Origin: UBA7359 sp038142205
Lineage (GTDB): Bacteria; Pseudomonadota; Gammaproteobacteria; Eutrophobiales; Eutrophobiaceae
Length of the DNA stretch: 64,000 nt
Direction of reading: 5' to 3'
Assembly: GCA_038142205.1 (NCBI GenBank)
Contig: JAYQJO010000001.1
Span: forward strand, 2,600,268-2,664,267
A program made the position numbers and the translations under genes. This document shows, one piece after another, positions 18,448 through 26,685 of the stretch. Under the pieces are notes generated by a model. It was not told the origin of the DNA. It made no database searches and saw only the letters and a list, made by a program, of their open reading frames with translations. Each line of letters begins with the position of its first letter. Within the stretch, counting starts at the first letter, position 1.

Positions 18448-19146
18448 ATGTATAAAAACTATTTATTCCTTATTTTATCTGCGGCTTTATTAATGGCTTG
18501 TGGAGAGGAGGCAGAAGCACCAAAACAAAAAGCAGCCACTCCATCGGCACCTGCGGTTACAGAAGAAGTTGCAGCAGAAAAAACAGTTCCATCAGTGGAT
18601 GAAATAGTAGAACAGAAAGCGGACTCACCTTCAGATGCAATGGCAGAAGAAATAATGTACTTGCCGAGTCAGGTTATCTATCAGGAAGAGATTTATAAAA
18701 ACTGGCCTTATACCGAGGCGCCTGCTAAAAGCGCAGGGAATGTCGTTAGCGCAGTTGAAGAAAAAGCTGCGGAAATGGTTGAAGCAGTAAAGCAGGAAGT
18801 TGAAGCTGTTTCCGGAGGCAAGCCTTATCAATTGGTTGACGGGGTAATCAGTGCCAATGTTGTGGAAGGTTGGAAGACCTATAATGGCGGTGGTTGTGGA
18901 GCTTGTCATGGTAAGGGCGGTATAGGTGCAGTAGGCCCGAATTTGGCTGACAGTGTGACAAAGAAGTTAAGCAAGGAGCAGTTTGTTAATATCGTTACTA
19001 ATGGTAAATCGGGCACGATGATGCGTCCGCATAAAACCAATAAGCGCGTTATGGATAATATGGATAATCTATATGCTTATCTGCTTGCGCGTGGTGATGA
19101 TGTACTTGGTCCAGGAAACCTAATCAAGTTGCCATTAGGTAAATAA
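18448..19146 (+). CDS. Lipoprotein mono-haem cytochrome c
   Basis: A 232-residue protein with lipobox LLMAC (C18), an Ala/Glu/Pro-rich linker, the motif VIYQEEIYKNWP at 76-87, a charged helical stretch (100-122) and a class I cytochrome c domain from about 135. Haem attachment is CGACH at 150-154, and the sixth ligand is probably one of the two Met in SGTMMRP (191-192). The tail GPGNLIKLPLGK resembles electron-acceptor cytochromes of PQQ alcohol dehydrogenases, but no dehydrogenase gene is near. It should be a membrane-tethered periplasmic electron carrier. AGGAG precedes the ATG. A strong terminator follows 23 bases after the stop. Confidence 0.9.
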   Translation: MYKNYLFLILSAALLMACGEEAEAPKQKAATPSAPAVTEEVAAEKTVPSVDEIVEQKADSPSDAMAEEIMYLPSQVIYQEEIYKNWPYTEAPAKSAGNVVSAVEEKAAEMVEAVKQEVEAVSGGKPYQLVDGVISANVVEGWKTYNGGGCGACHGKGGIGAVGPNLADSVTKKLSKEQFVNIVTNGKSGTMMRPHKTNKRVMDNMDNLYAYLLARGDDVLGPGNLIKLPLGK

Positions 19147-19168
19147 GTAGTAACTAAAATCTAGCTCT

Positions 19169-19207
19169 AAAAGCGGTTAACTTAATTATTAAGTTAACCG
19201 CTTTTTT
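19169..19207 (+). terminator. Rho-independent terminator of the lipoprotein-cytochrome operon
   Basis: A perfect 17-base-pair stem (19169-19185 with 19189-19205) around a three-base loop TTA, ending in a run of T. The stem contains AGCGGTTAACTTAA. Being flanked by A on one side and T on the other, it could also work on the opposite strand. Confidence 0.92.
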
Positions 19208-19334
19208 AGTATAAGGAAGATTAAAGAAGTTAAAACTATTGAAACTGTTAGTTGAAAATAAAATGACTTAAGTAAGACATTCCAGGCTTATTTGGTCGCT
19301 TTTAGGTTTGCGTTCAATTTTTCAATTCATTGCT

Positions 19335-19358
19335 AAGAGACAGTATTCGTCTCTTTTT
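19335..19358 (+). terminator. Second hairpin with T tail, possible terminator
   Basis: AAGAGAC (19335-19341) pairs perfectly with GTCTCTT (19349-19355) around a seven-base loop, followed by TTT. It lies in the 496-base gene-free region between the cytochrome and the GTPase operon. It could be a back-up terminator or the end of a short untranslated RNA; no coding sequence precedes it directly. Confidence 0.4.
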
Positions 19359-19506
19359 GAAAGTTTTAACACTGCTCCATTGGAATAGCGTGATTTTCAA
19401 TTATGACGTCATTTAGCGACATTTTTAGTTATATTCAATCATTATTAACGAACTAATCATTTTTAACTATATGAAAATATGGTAAAAACTATGTTTCATT
19501 TAGTTG

Positions 19507-19527
19507 GTCACATAGTTGCTATGTGAC
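19507..19527. promoter_or_regulatory. 21-base palindromic element upstream of the GTPase operon
   Basis: GTCACATAG (19507-19515) and CTATGTGAC (19519-19527) are perfect inverted repeats around TTG. There is no T tail, so it is not a terminator. It lies 115 bases before the first gene of the GTPase operon and could be an operator or an mRNA hairpin. The rest of 19208-19642 is AT-rich and shows no other gene. Confidence 0.4.
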
Positions 19528-19642
19528 TTGGATAAGCAACTAATCTAAAGATAGCATGTAGGTATTGAATTAAGCAGTAGTCATAATAATCAAAAAAAAC
19601 GTTATTAATAATAATTAGCAGATCCGATATAAGGAAAGAGGT

Positions 19643-20188
19643 ATGTCACAAAAAAAGAACGAAGATCAGAGCACTGGGGAAAATGTCGATAAAATCAGAG
19701 ATATATTATTTGGTGAAGAGATGCGTGTTTATGAGCGTCGCTTTACTGAACTCGACCAGCGACTGGTAAGAGAACAACAAAAACTTAAAGATGAATTAAG
19801 TTCACGAATTAACAAGTTTGAAGGTTTCATGAAAAAAGAAATCGAAAAACTGACCGAAAAAGGAAAACAGGAAAAGAAAGATCGGGTCGATGGAGATAAA
19901 TCTTTAAAAGACAACATTCAGGACGTTGTAAAAGAGTTAAATAGATTGATAGATGAAGTTGATGAAACGCTCTCAAAGGACTGTGCTGAATTGCGTCAGG
20001 AAATTCATGATCTGTCTCAGGAAACTGATACAAATATAAACAACATGGGTACACGTCTACAGGATGCACTGGATATTGAAAGTGGTGATTTGTACAAAGC
20101 AAAAGCAGGAAGGGAAGAACTATCTGAACTTTTTACTGAGCTTGCTATGCGACTGAATAAAGATTTTAAATTACCTGCTGATGAATGA
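19643..20188 (+). CDS. Cytoplasmic coiled-coil protein, first gene of the GTPase operon
   Basis: A 181-residue, highly charged protein, predicted helical almost throughout with coiled coil from about 30 to 140 (heptads around RRFTELDQRLVREQQKL, KKEIEKLTEKG and ELNRLIDEVDETLSK). There is no signal peptide or membrane segment. AAGGA lies about seven bases before the ATG. Its last eight bases overlap the start of the OmpA-domain gene, so translation is coupled. It probably acts as a scaffold or partner of the cytoplasmic parts encoded downstream. I know no characterised relative. Confidence 0.85.
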   Translation: MSQKKNEDQSTGENVDKIRDILFGEEMRVYERRFTELDQRLVREQQKLKDELSSRINKFEGFMKKEIEKLTEKGKQEKKDRVDGDKSLKDNIQDVVKELNRLIDEVDETLSKDCAELRQEIHDLSQETDTNINNMGTRLQDALDIESGDLYKAKAGREELSELFTELAMRLNKDFKLPADE

Positions 20189-22286
20189 TTCATCTGAAGA
20201 AAAGAATCTAGATGATAAGAAAGCTGCATTTGAAGAATTAAAACGTTTAATACTTGGTGATGAGCAGCAGTCAATTGAAGAAATTCGTCACCATGTATTT
20301 GATAAAAAACAACGTACTGAAGATTTAGCAGACATCTTACCTGAGTCGGTTAGTTCAGCATCGAAAGATCCTGAACGGTTATCTAATGCCATGAGTAATG
20401 TTATTCATGGATCAATTAATAAATTAATTAATACCGATCCTCAGTCATTTGCCGATGCGCTGTTTCCAGTTATGGGGCCAGCAATTCGCAGATCAATTAA
20501 TGAAACTCTAAAAAGTTTTATCCAATCTTTAAATCAGGTACTTGAGCAGAATATGTCTGTTCAGGGAATGAAATGGCGTTTTGAAAGTTGGAAAAAAGGA
20601 GTTCCTTACGCTGAACTGGTGCTTAAACATACGCTGGTTTATCGAGTTGATGAAGTATTTTTGATTCAGCCCGGTTCGGGTTTGCTTATCGGACACGCTG
20701 CACATCCTGAGGCAGTTACGGAAGACAGCGATGCGGTATCTGCAATGTTATCTGCAATACAGGATTTTGTTCGCGATTCTTTTGCTGAAGATAAAAAGAG
20801 TGAGCTAGATACTGTCGAATTAGGTGAACATACTTTATGGGTAGTTACTGGGCCGAATGCGACGCTTGCCTGTGCGATTAGGGGTATTGCGCCGTTGACG
20901 ATGCGACAAAAGTTGCAGGAAGTACTCGAACAAATTCATATTAATTATAAAGAAGAACTTGAGTCATTTGATGGAGATAACGCCGGTCTTGAATTATTAA
21001 ACGAAGATTTAAGTGTATGTCTTCAAGCAGAGCGATCAAAGGAAATAAATGAAAAAGAAAAGAAACCGTTCTTTTCTCCACCCTTAATTATAGTTTTACT
21101 GGTGATATTTTTAACTATCTGTTTTTTTGTTTGGAAAAATATAGATTTCTCAAACCGATTGGAAAACTTAAAAGCAGAATTACAACTGCGGCCAGGTATT
21201 ATTTTATATGAATCGACAGAAATAAATGGCGATCCGGCGTTAAATCTATTGGTCGACCCTCTGGCGGAACCAATCAGTGATCTACCGAAAAAATTTGAGT
21301 TTAAAAAAGATGAAATAATATTTAAACAAACTGCATACCAATCTCTTGAACCTGAAATAGTATTACGTCGTGTAAAAAAAGTATTAAATGCACCCGAATC
21401 AGTAAATTTTATAGAAAAAGAAAATACATTATATCTTGCTGGTGTTGCGCCTATTAATTGGATCAATTCTATCGAGCCTGTATTACGTTCAATTACAGGT
21501 TACGATGCAATTAATACCAGCCAATTAAATCCAGATTATTCCGCGATAGAACAGCAAGCAAGGAAAAAATTGAAATTACCTAATAGTGTTCAGGCGAAAT
21601 TTGATGGGACTCGTTTATTTTTATTCGGAGATGCACCAGCGGAATGGTTATTGTGGTATCAAGAAAAGACACCCGCAATAGAACAAGTCAAAGAAATAAA
21701 TAATGACGAACTAGCAGTTGAGAAGAATAGTTTAAAAAAATGGTTAATAACTAATCTAAAAATACCTGATACAGTAAAGTTTGATATCAAAGATAAAAAA
21801 CTTAATTTGAAAGGAGATGCGTCATATATCTGGTTGACACAATTAGAAATTGAAAATCATAAAAACCCCTGGATTGAATCTATAAATAAAGAAAAAGTCA
21901 TTATTATTGAGCAAGTAGAACTGGAAGAAATAAAACAATATATCAATAAAACAAGCATATATTTTAGTAATGTAACTGATGCTGTTACAGGTTCCGATAC
22001 TCTCATTTTAAGTCTTGCGACTAAAATTAAACGGCTTGAGGAGCTTGGGCTAATACTTGGAATTGATATATCGGTAGATTTGATAGGACACACCGATGGT
22101 TTAGGTAGCATTAAAAAGAATTCAGCATTAGCATCCAAGCGGTCGTTATGGATGCAACAACAGTTGATAAAGCGAAACATATCATCTGAAATACTAAATA
22201 TAAAAATAAGCGATGTTCAATTGAATAATAAAATGAATTTAGTAGACAGGCGAGTTGCTCTATTTGTAAACATTAAATCAAAATAA
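20181..22286 (+). CDS. Inner-membrane protein with cytoplasmic sensor-like domain, periplasmic repeats and OmpA domain
   Basis: A 701-residue protein without a signal peptide. Residues 1-298 are cytoplasmic, with helical regions and an alpha/beta segment at about 150-240 (VYRVDEVFLIQPGSGLLIGHAAHPE, then HTLWVVTGPNATLACAIRG) whose pattern recalls roadblock/longin domains; that is inference. One membrane helix lies at 299-318. The periplasmic part has three similar units at about 396-430, 457-492 and 516-553, each with a 'P-x-S/T-V ... LyL-x-GdAp/s-x-W' pattern, BON-like in feel. An OmpA/MotB peptidoglycan-binding domain covers 590-700 (DLIGHTDGLGS, N647, R654, DRRVALFV). It would link peptidoglycan to the cytoplasmic GTPase encoded two bases downstream. 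Confidence 0.88.
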   Translation: MNDSSEEKNLDDKKAAFEELKRLILGDEQQSIEEIRHHVFDKKQRTEDLADILPESVSSASKDPERLSNAMSNVIHGSINKLINTDPQSFADALFPVMGPAIRRSINETLKSFIQSLNQVLEQNMSVQGMKWRFESWKKGVPYAELVLKHTLVYRVDEVFLIQPGSGLLIGHAAHPEAVTEDSDAVSAMLSAIQDFVRDSFAEDKKSELDTVELGEHTLWVVTGPNATLACAIRGIAPLTMRQKLQEVLEQIHINYKEELESFDGDNAGLELLNEDLSVCLQAERSKEINEKEKKPFFSPPLIIVLLVIFLTICFFVWKNIDFSNRLENLKAELQLRPGIILYESTEINGDPALNLLVDPLAEPISDLPKKFEFKKDEIIFKQTAYQSLEPEIVLRRVKKVLNAPESVNFIEKENTLYLAGVAPINWINSIEPVLRSITGYDAINTSQLNPDYSAIEQQARKKLKLPNSVQAKFDGTRLFLFGDAPAEWLLWYQEKTPAIEQVKEINNDELAVEKNSLKKWLITNLKIPDTVKFDIKDKKLNLKGDASYIWLTQLEIENHKNPWIESINKEKVIIIEQVELEEIKQYINKTSIYFSNVTDAVTGSDTLILSLATKIKRLEELGLILGIDISVDLIGHTDGLGSIKKNSALASKRSLWMQQQLIKRNISSEILNIKISDVQLNNKMNLVDRRVALFVNIKSK

Positions 22287-22288
22287 AT

Positions 22289-22798
22289 ATGTCAGAAATA
22301 TCCAAAAAGATTTGCCTGGTAGGCTCGTTCGGTGTTGGTAAAACAAGTTTGATTGCGCGTTTTGTACGCCAAACATTTTCCGAAAAATATTTAACGACAC
22401 TGGGCGTCAAGATTGATACAAAGCGAGTTGAATTAAAATCAGGAGAAGTTTGTAAACTGGTCATTTGGGATATTGCAGGGAAAGAAGATTATTCATCAAC
22501 AGATAAACAATATTTAAAAGGCTCATCGGGCTGTATCTATGTTGTAGATAGCACGCGACAAGCAACCGCAGAAGCTGTACTTAATCTAAAACAACAGGTT
22601 GTTGATACACTAGGCGATATACCCAGCGTTTGTGCTATTAATAAAACAGACTTGGAAGATGAATGGGCTTTAAGCGATGAAGTCCAGCTTGCGCTTGAAA
22701 AAGCAAACAACTACATGTTCAAAACGAGTGCGTTGAGTGGCGCACAAGTTGAAACTGCTTTTCATCAATTAACTTCGTTGATGCTGAAAAATGACTAA
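22289..22798 (+). CDS. Ras-superfamily (Rab-like) small GTPase
   Basis: A 169-residue single-domain GTPase. P-loop GSFGVGKTS (12-20); switch I with TTLGVKID (T36/T37); G3 motif DIAGKED (D61-G64); G4 NKTD (118-121); G5 TSALSG. The position of Ras Gln61, directly after DxxG, is Lys65, so intrinsic GTP hydrolysis may be slow or need an external activator. There is no lipidation motif or transmembrane segment. It starts two bases after the OmpA-domain gene and overlaps the next gene by eight bases. Prokaryotic Ras-like proteins such as MglA are controlled by partner proteins encoded nearby; here the upstream membrane protein and downstream kinase-like protein are the obvious candidates. Confidence 0.93.
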   Translation: MSEISKKICLVGSFGVGKTSLIARFVRQTFSEKYLTTLGVKIDTKRVELKSGEVCKLVIWDIAGKEDYSSTDKQYLKGSSGCIYVVDSTRQATAEAVLNLKQQVVDTLGDIPSVCAINKTDLEDEWALSDEVQLALEKANNYMFKTSALSGAQVETAFHQLTSLMLKND

Positions 22799-24647
22799 TT
22801 CATCGATAAGCGTTTATCGCCTATTACGCAAACATTTACTTGCGGCAGCCCGCCCGGCCTATTTACTCTTAGACAAGGATCTCAAGTTGATATCGGCTGG
22901 GGGTGATTTGGAGTTCTATGAACTATCACAGTTGCCATTAAAACAATCATGTGAGTCTGATTTAAACTTTCTTGTTGGTTATGATGTTGATGAAGCATTA
23001 GAACTGCGCTTTTATCAAATTAAAAATAATGTCATCGCACATATCGTATTGTTACCTCATGATGGCAATGTCATTGTACTGTTTATGGATGCCTCTGAAG
23101 CATATCGTCAGGAAATAGTAGTACAGCAGAAAACAAATGATTTACTCATTCTTTCAGAAAAACAGGACGCGTTGGTAAAAGAATTAGTTAAGACTCGAGA
23201 TAATCTGGCAGAGAAGCATGAGGCACTTAACGAAGCAAATAGCTCTAAAGCAACATTCATTGCAAATATTTCAGATGAAATAAAAACACCGCTAACGACA
23301 ATGCTGGGTCACGCTAGTTTACTCAAAAATGAACTTGATGACTCGCCTGAACAAGTAAAAATGATTTCTGCTATTGAACGAAGTGGCCGTCATCTATTAG
23401 GCATAATGGATAATTTAATTTCTCAAATGGATATTGAATTGGATAAAGTTCAGATAAATCCTACTCCTGTTGATATTAATGATTTTTTACAAGCCATAGA
23501 ATTATTATTTGCACCCATTGCAAAAAATAAAAACTTATCTTTTTCATTACGTATTAAATCATTACCACCTAACGAAGTTAAGATTGATGAAAACCGCCTA
23601 CGGCAGGTGCTAATTAATTTGCTCAATAATGCTATTGAATATACTGAAATGGGTAAAGTTAGGTTAACAGTTGAATTACTTGGTGAGAACTTAATATTTG
23701 AAGTCTATGATACAGGCAAGGGAATTTCGGAGTCGTTTCAAAAAGAAATTTTTACCGCATTTAAAAATAATGAAGGTAAAAAGGGAAAAGGGCTTGGCCT
23801 ATCAATCGCTAAAAAATTTGTTGATTTAATGGGTGGTAATATTTCATGTAAATCCGTTCTTGGCGTTGAAACACGATTCAATGTAGTTATACCGACAGAG
23901 TTTATCGAACAAGAAAAATTATCTACAACAATCCTTGAAGAACCAGGTTACGGCGACGAAGAAAGTATATTAATCATAGAGCCGAACGATGATCTTTTTC
24001 AGCTTTATGAAATGGCATTAACTAAAGTTGGTTTTGTTGTGTCACATGCAAAAAATGCTGAGCAAGGAACTAAGCTAATTGAAAGTAGTAGGCAGAGTCT
24101 TGCTTTAATTAGCATGCCTTATCAGGACGAAAGTATAAATGTAGTCAATCAAATTCGTCATAGTGGATATAACGATCCGATATTAGTTTTAATTAGTGAA
24201 GATTCTCAATCTTTAAATCGGCAGGTTTTTGAAGCAGGCGCAAATGGCTTTATAACAAAACCATTCAATATTATTGATCTAATAGAAACAATAAAAGCTT
24301 ATGTTTCACCTATACAAACGATGGATTCCGATATCACCATGCGGACCTATTTGCGTGCAGGTTTCAAAGAATTTTTAAGTTCCAAAATTGAATATCTGGA
24401 TAGCATTATAAATCAACTTATATCGAATGAGTTTAGCTCTCAAAGTAGTGGAAGTCTTAGAAAAGAGAGTCATCAAATTTTACTCACAGCGGAAATGTTT
24501 GGTTATACATCAATAACAAGTGCTGCAGATTTAACGATTGAGACAATAGAAAGTCAATCAGAATGTAGTACTGAAGATTTTTCTAAAAAACTATTAGCAG
24601 CTTTAAAAGTATTTAAACTGGAAATAAGTCTTTTACGAGATAACTAA
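22791..24647 (+). CDS. Hybrid-histidine-kinase-like protein lacking both phospho-acceptors (pseudokinase)
   Basis: A 618-residue soluble protein. A PAS-like N-terminus (about 15-105) is followed by coiled coil (105-155). The HisKA-type helix pair (155-220) has the H-box reading NISDEIKTPL: the conserved His is Asp162. The ATPase domain (about 255-372) looks complete: NLLNNAIEYT, DTGKGI and GKGLGLSIA. The receiver (about 392-505) keeps acidic residues and K490 (TKPFN), but the phospho-acceptor region reads LALISMPYQDES with no Asp in place. An HPt-like end (520-618) has ESHQILLTAEMFGY, with the His but without the usual Lys. It probably binds ATP and signals by conformation rather than phosphotransfer. 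Last gene of the four-gene operon. Confidence 0.9.
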   Translation: MTNSSISVYRLLRKHLLAAARPAYLLLDKDLKLISAGGDLEFYELSQLPLKQSCESDLNFLVGYDVDEALELRFYQIKNNVIAHIVLLPHDGNVIVLFMDASEAYRQEIVVQQKTNDLLILSEKQDALVKELVKTRDNLAEKHEALNEANSSKATFIANISDEIKTPLTTMLGHASLLKNELDDSPEQVKMISAIERSGRHLLGIMDNLISQMDIELDKVQINPTPVDINDFLQAIELLFAPIAKNKNLSFSLRIKSLPPNEVKIDENRLRQVLINLLNNAIEYTEMGKVRLTVELLGENLIFEVYDTGKGISESFQKEIFTAFKNNEGKKGKGLGLSIAKKFVDLMGGNISCKSVLGVETRFNVVIPTEFIEQEKLSTTILEEPGYGDEESILIIEPNDDLFQLYEMALTKVGFVVSHAKNAEQGTKLIESSRQSLALISMPYQDESINVVNQIRHSGYNDPILVLISEDSQSLNRQVFEAGANGFITKPFNIIDLIETIKAYVSPIQTMDSDITMRTYLRAGFKEFLSSKIEYLDSIINQLISNEFSSQSSGSLRKESHQILLTAEMFGYTSITSAADLTIETIESQSECSTEDFSKKLLAALKVFKLEISLLRDN

Positions 24648-24716
24648 ATTTATAATAAAACAGACATTATCCGCTGTATGTTGCTGGCAACAACGGGCTT
24701 GTGTAACAACATCGTA

Positions 24717-25835
24717 TTAAAGCTTAAGTAACCAGTAGCTAACTGCGCTGAGTGTTGCGGCGACAGGTAAGGTTAATAACCATGAAATTAATATATTTCT
24801 TACGATACGTTTATCTGCTTTACCTGTAATTAAACCTATCCCAAATAATGACCCTACTGAACAATGCGTTGTTGAAACCGGTACGCCGAGGCGACTGGCA
24901 AAGATAACCATAAAGCCAGTAACAAGATTTGCTGCAAAGCCTTGTCCATGACTCATGGGTGTTATTTTCTTACCCATTGTTTCAGCAATACGCTTGGCAT
25001 TAAGTAAACCGCCGACCGCAATACCAATCGCAACAGCGACCATTCCAAGTTTGATTGATAAACCTTGTATCGCTATTAATAGTGCAACTATTTTAGGTGT
25101 GTCGTTTAGACCACGTGCGAAACTCACCATGCCTGCACTAATATAATGTGCAACATCAAGCAATTTTTGCAAGTTAATTCCAAGAACATTTCCGGTGTAT
25201 TGTTTCTGACAGTTTTTCTGAGTATTAATACTGACATTGACCATCTGCGGAAAGTTTGCGGCTTGTTCAGCTGATAATGACCGTATTGGGACGAAGGTAT
25301 TTGATTTTCCAATACAGGCACACCACTCTTTGTTTATATCAAATGTATTTCTAACATAACGAAATAAGCGATAAACAATGTAGGCAAGACAAACTGCTAT
25401 AAAAGGACTAATTAATAAAGGAATAAAAAATGTTTTACCGATGAAGTTAAAATTAACTTGAGAACCGACTGCCATTACGCCACTACCAACAAGGCCGCCA
25501 ACTAGGCTATGTGTTGTTGAAATAGGTAAGCCACGTAATGCAGTGAATAAAACAGTTATACCCGCTCCAAAAGCAACAGCAGTAAGAAATTCAGGTGAGG
25601 TTGTAATTTCTACAGGTACTAGACCTTTACCACTAAAATTCTTTAAAAGTTTATCCGCGAGAAATATAGAACAAACAGAACCCGCAAATGTAGTCATCGT
25701 TGCCCAGGCAACTGCACGCTTATAATTTGTTGTGCCACTTCCAAATAATGTTGCAACACCTTTAAAGTTATCGTTAGCGCCATTGGCATAGGCTAGAAAA
25801 CAAGTCGTTATAAAAAGGATGATGAAGATGGACAT
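24717..25835 (-). CDS. PiT-family inorganic phosphate transporter
   Basis: A 372-residue inner-membrane symporter for phosphate. Both PiT repeats carry their signatures: YANGANDNFKGVATLFGSG near the N-terminus with LPISTTHSLVGGLVG, and ARGLNDTPKIVALL with VPVSTTHCSVGSLFG in the second half. About ten membrane helices are visible, with a central cytoplasmic loop around 165-220. Cation coupling (H+ or Na+) cannot be read from the sequence. It is convergent with the GTPase operon and divergent from the carbonic anhydrase gene. No PhoU-like gene is adjacent. Confidence 0.94.
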   Translation of the reverse strand: MSIFIILFITTCFLAYANGANDNFKGVATLFGSGTTNYKRAVAWATMTTFAGSVCSIFLADKLLKNFSGKGLVPVEITTSPEFLTAVAFGAGITVLFTALRGLPISTTHSLVGGLVGSGVMAVGSQVNFNFIGKTFFIPLLISPFIAVCLAYIVYRLFRYVRNTFDINKEWCACIGKSNTFVPIRSLSAEQAANFPQMVNVSINTQKNCQKQYTGNVLGINLQKLLDVAHYISAGMVSFARGLNDTPKIVALLIAIQGLSIKLGMVAVAIGIAVGGLLNAKRIAETMGKKITPMSHGQGFAANLVTGFMVIFASRLGVPVSTTHCSVGSLFGIGLITGKADKRIVRNILISWLLTLPVAATLSAVSYWLLKL

Positions 25836-26079
25836 GTGTCGCCTTATGGTTATTTATATGTTGGCTTATGACTTATGTAATCATTATTGGTTTCATATAA
25901 TTAAGTTCGTAAAGTAGACGGCGAGTATACTTTCAATACAGGTTGCCTATATAGATGAGGTGGTAGAACAAAGTCTGGAACATTTATCGAGGAATTGAAA
26001 TGTGCATGACCTTCACCTTTCTAATACAATTCAATTACGACGCTATTAATCTAAACATGTTCAATACAAAATAAATCAA

Positions 26080-26610
26080 ATGACAATACGACGCTTTAAA
26101 GATGTTCTTCCTGATATTCATGAAACGGCTTATGTTGATGAATCCGCTGTTGTAATTGGTGATGTAATGATTGGCGAAGACAGTTCTATCTGGCCGATGA
26201 CGGTAGCGCGCGGTGATGTACATTCTATCAAAATTGGCGCACGAACAAATATACAAGATTCTTGTGTTTTACATGTTACACATGATGGTGAGTTTTCACC
26301 GGGTGGTTACCTTTTAACAGTGGGAGATGATGTTACAGTAGGTCATCGTGTCACCTTACATGCATGTACTGTTGGTAATTTATGTTTAATTGGCATGTCG
26401 GCAACGATAATGGACGGTGCTGTTTTGGGTGATAAAGTTATTGTTGGTGCGGGCAGTTTAGTGCCAACCGGTAAAAAACTTGAATCAGGTTATCTTTATG
26501 TCGGTAGTCCAGCTAAACGTGTGCGTGAATTGAATGAAAAAGAACTCGCTTTTCTGAAATATTCGGCAAAACATTATGTGAAACTGAAAAACGAGCATAA
26601 AAATACATAA
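26080..26610 (+). CDS. Gamma-class carbonic anhydrase family protein (YrdA-like)
   Basis: A 176-residue left-handed beta-helix protein built of hexapeptide repeats (VVIGDV, MIGEDS, KIGART, TVGDDV and so on) and a C-terminal helix. The zinc histidines of the family are present: H65/H68 (VLHVTHD), then H89 and H94 (VGHRVTLHACT) with the usual five-residue spacing. Acidic loop residues of the methanogen Cam enzyme are absent, as in YrdA/CaiE-type proteins, so hydration activity is uncertain. It is transcribed towards mnmG. The 244 bases upstream hold no gene; only an AT-rich divergent promoter region is seen. Confidence 0.9.
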   Translation: MTIRRFKDVLPDIHETAYVDESAVVIGDVMIGEDSSIWPMTVARGDVHSIKIGARTNIQDSCVLHVTHDGEFSPGGYLLTVGDDVTVGHRVTLHACTVGNLCLIGMSATIMDGAVLGDKVIVGAGSLVPTGKKLESGYLYVGSPAKRVRELNEKELAFLKYSAKHYVKLKNEHKNT

Positions 26611-26685
26611 AACTGAGGCTTTTTAACAATATTCGAGGGCTTTCAGGCTACCATTCTCATAGGCAATCGCTACAATAGCCGCCCT

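Noticed and set aside
26611..26685. Replication origin upstream of mnmG, as in E. coli
   Set aside because: The gap is only 75 bases and has no cluster of DnaA boxes (TTATCCACA-like).
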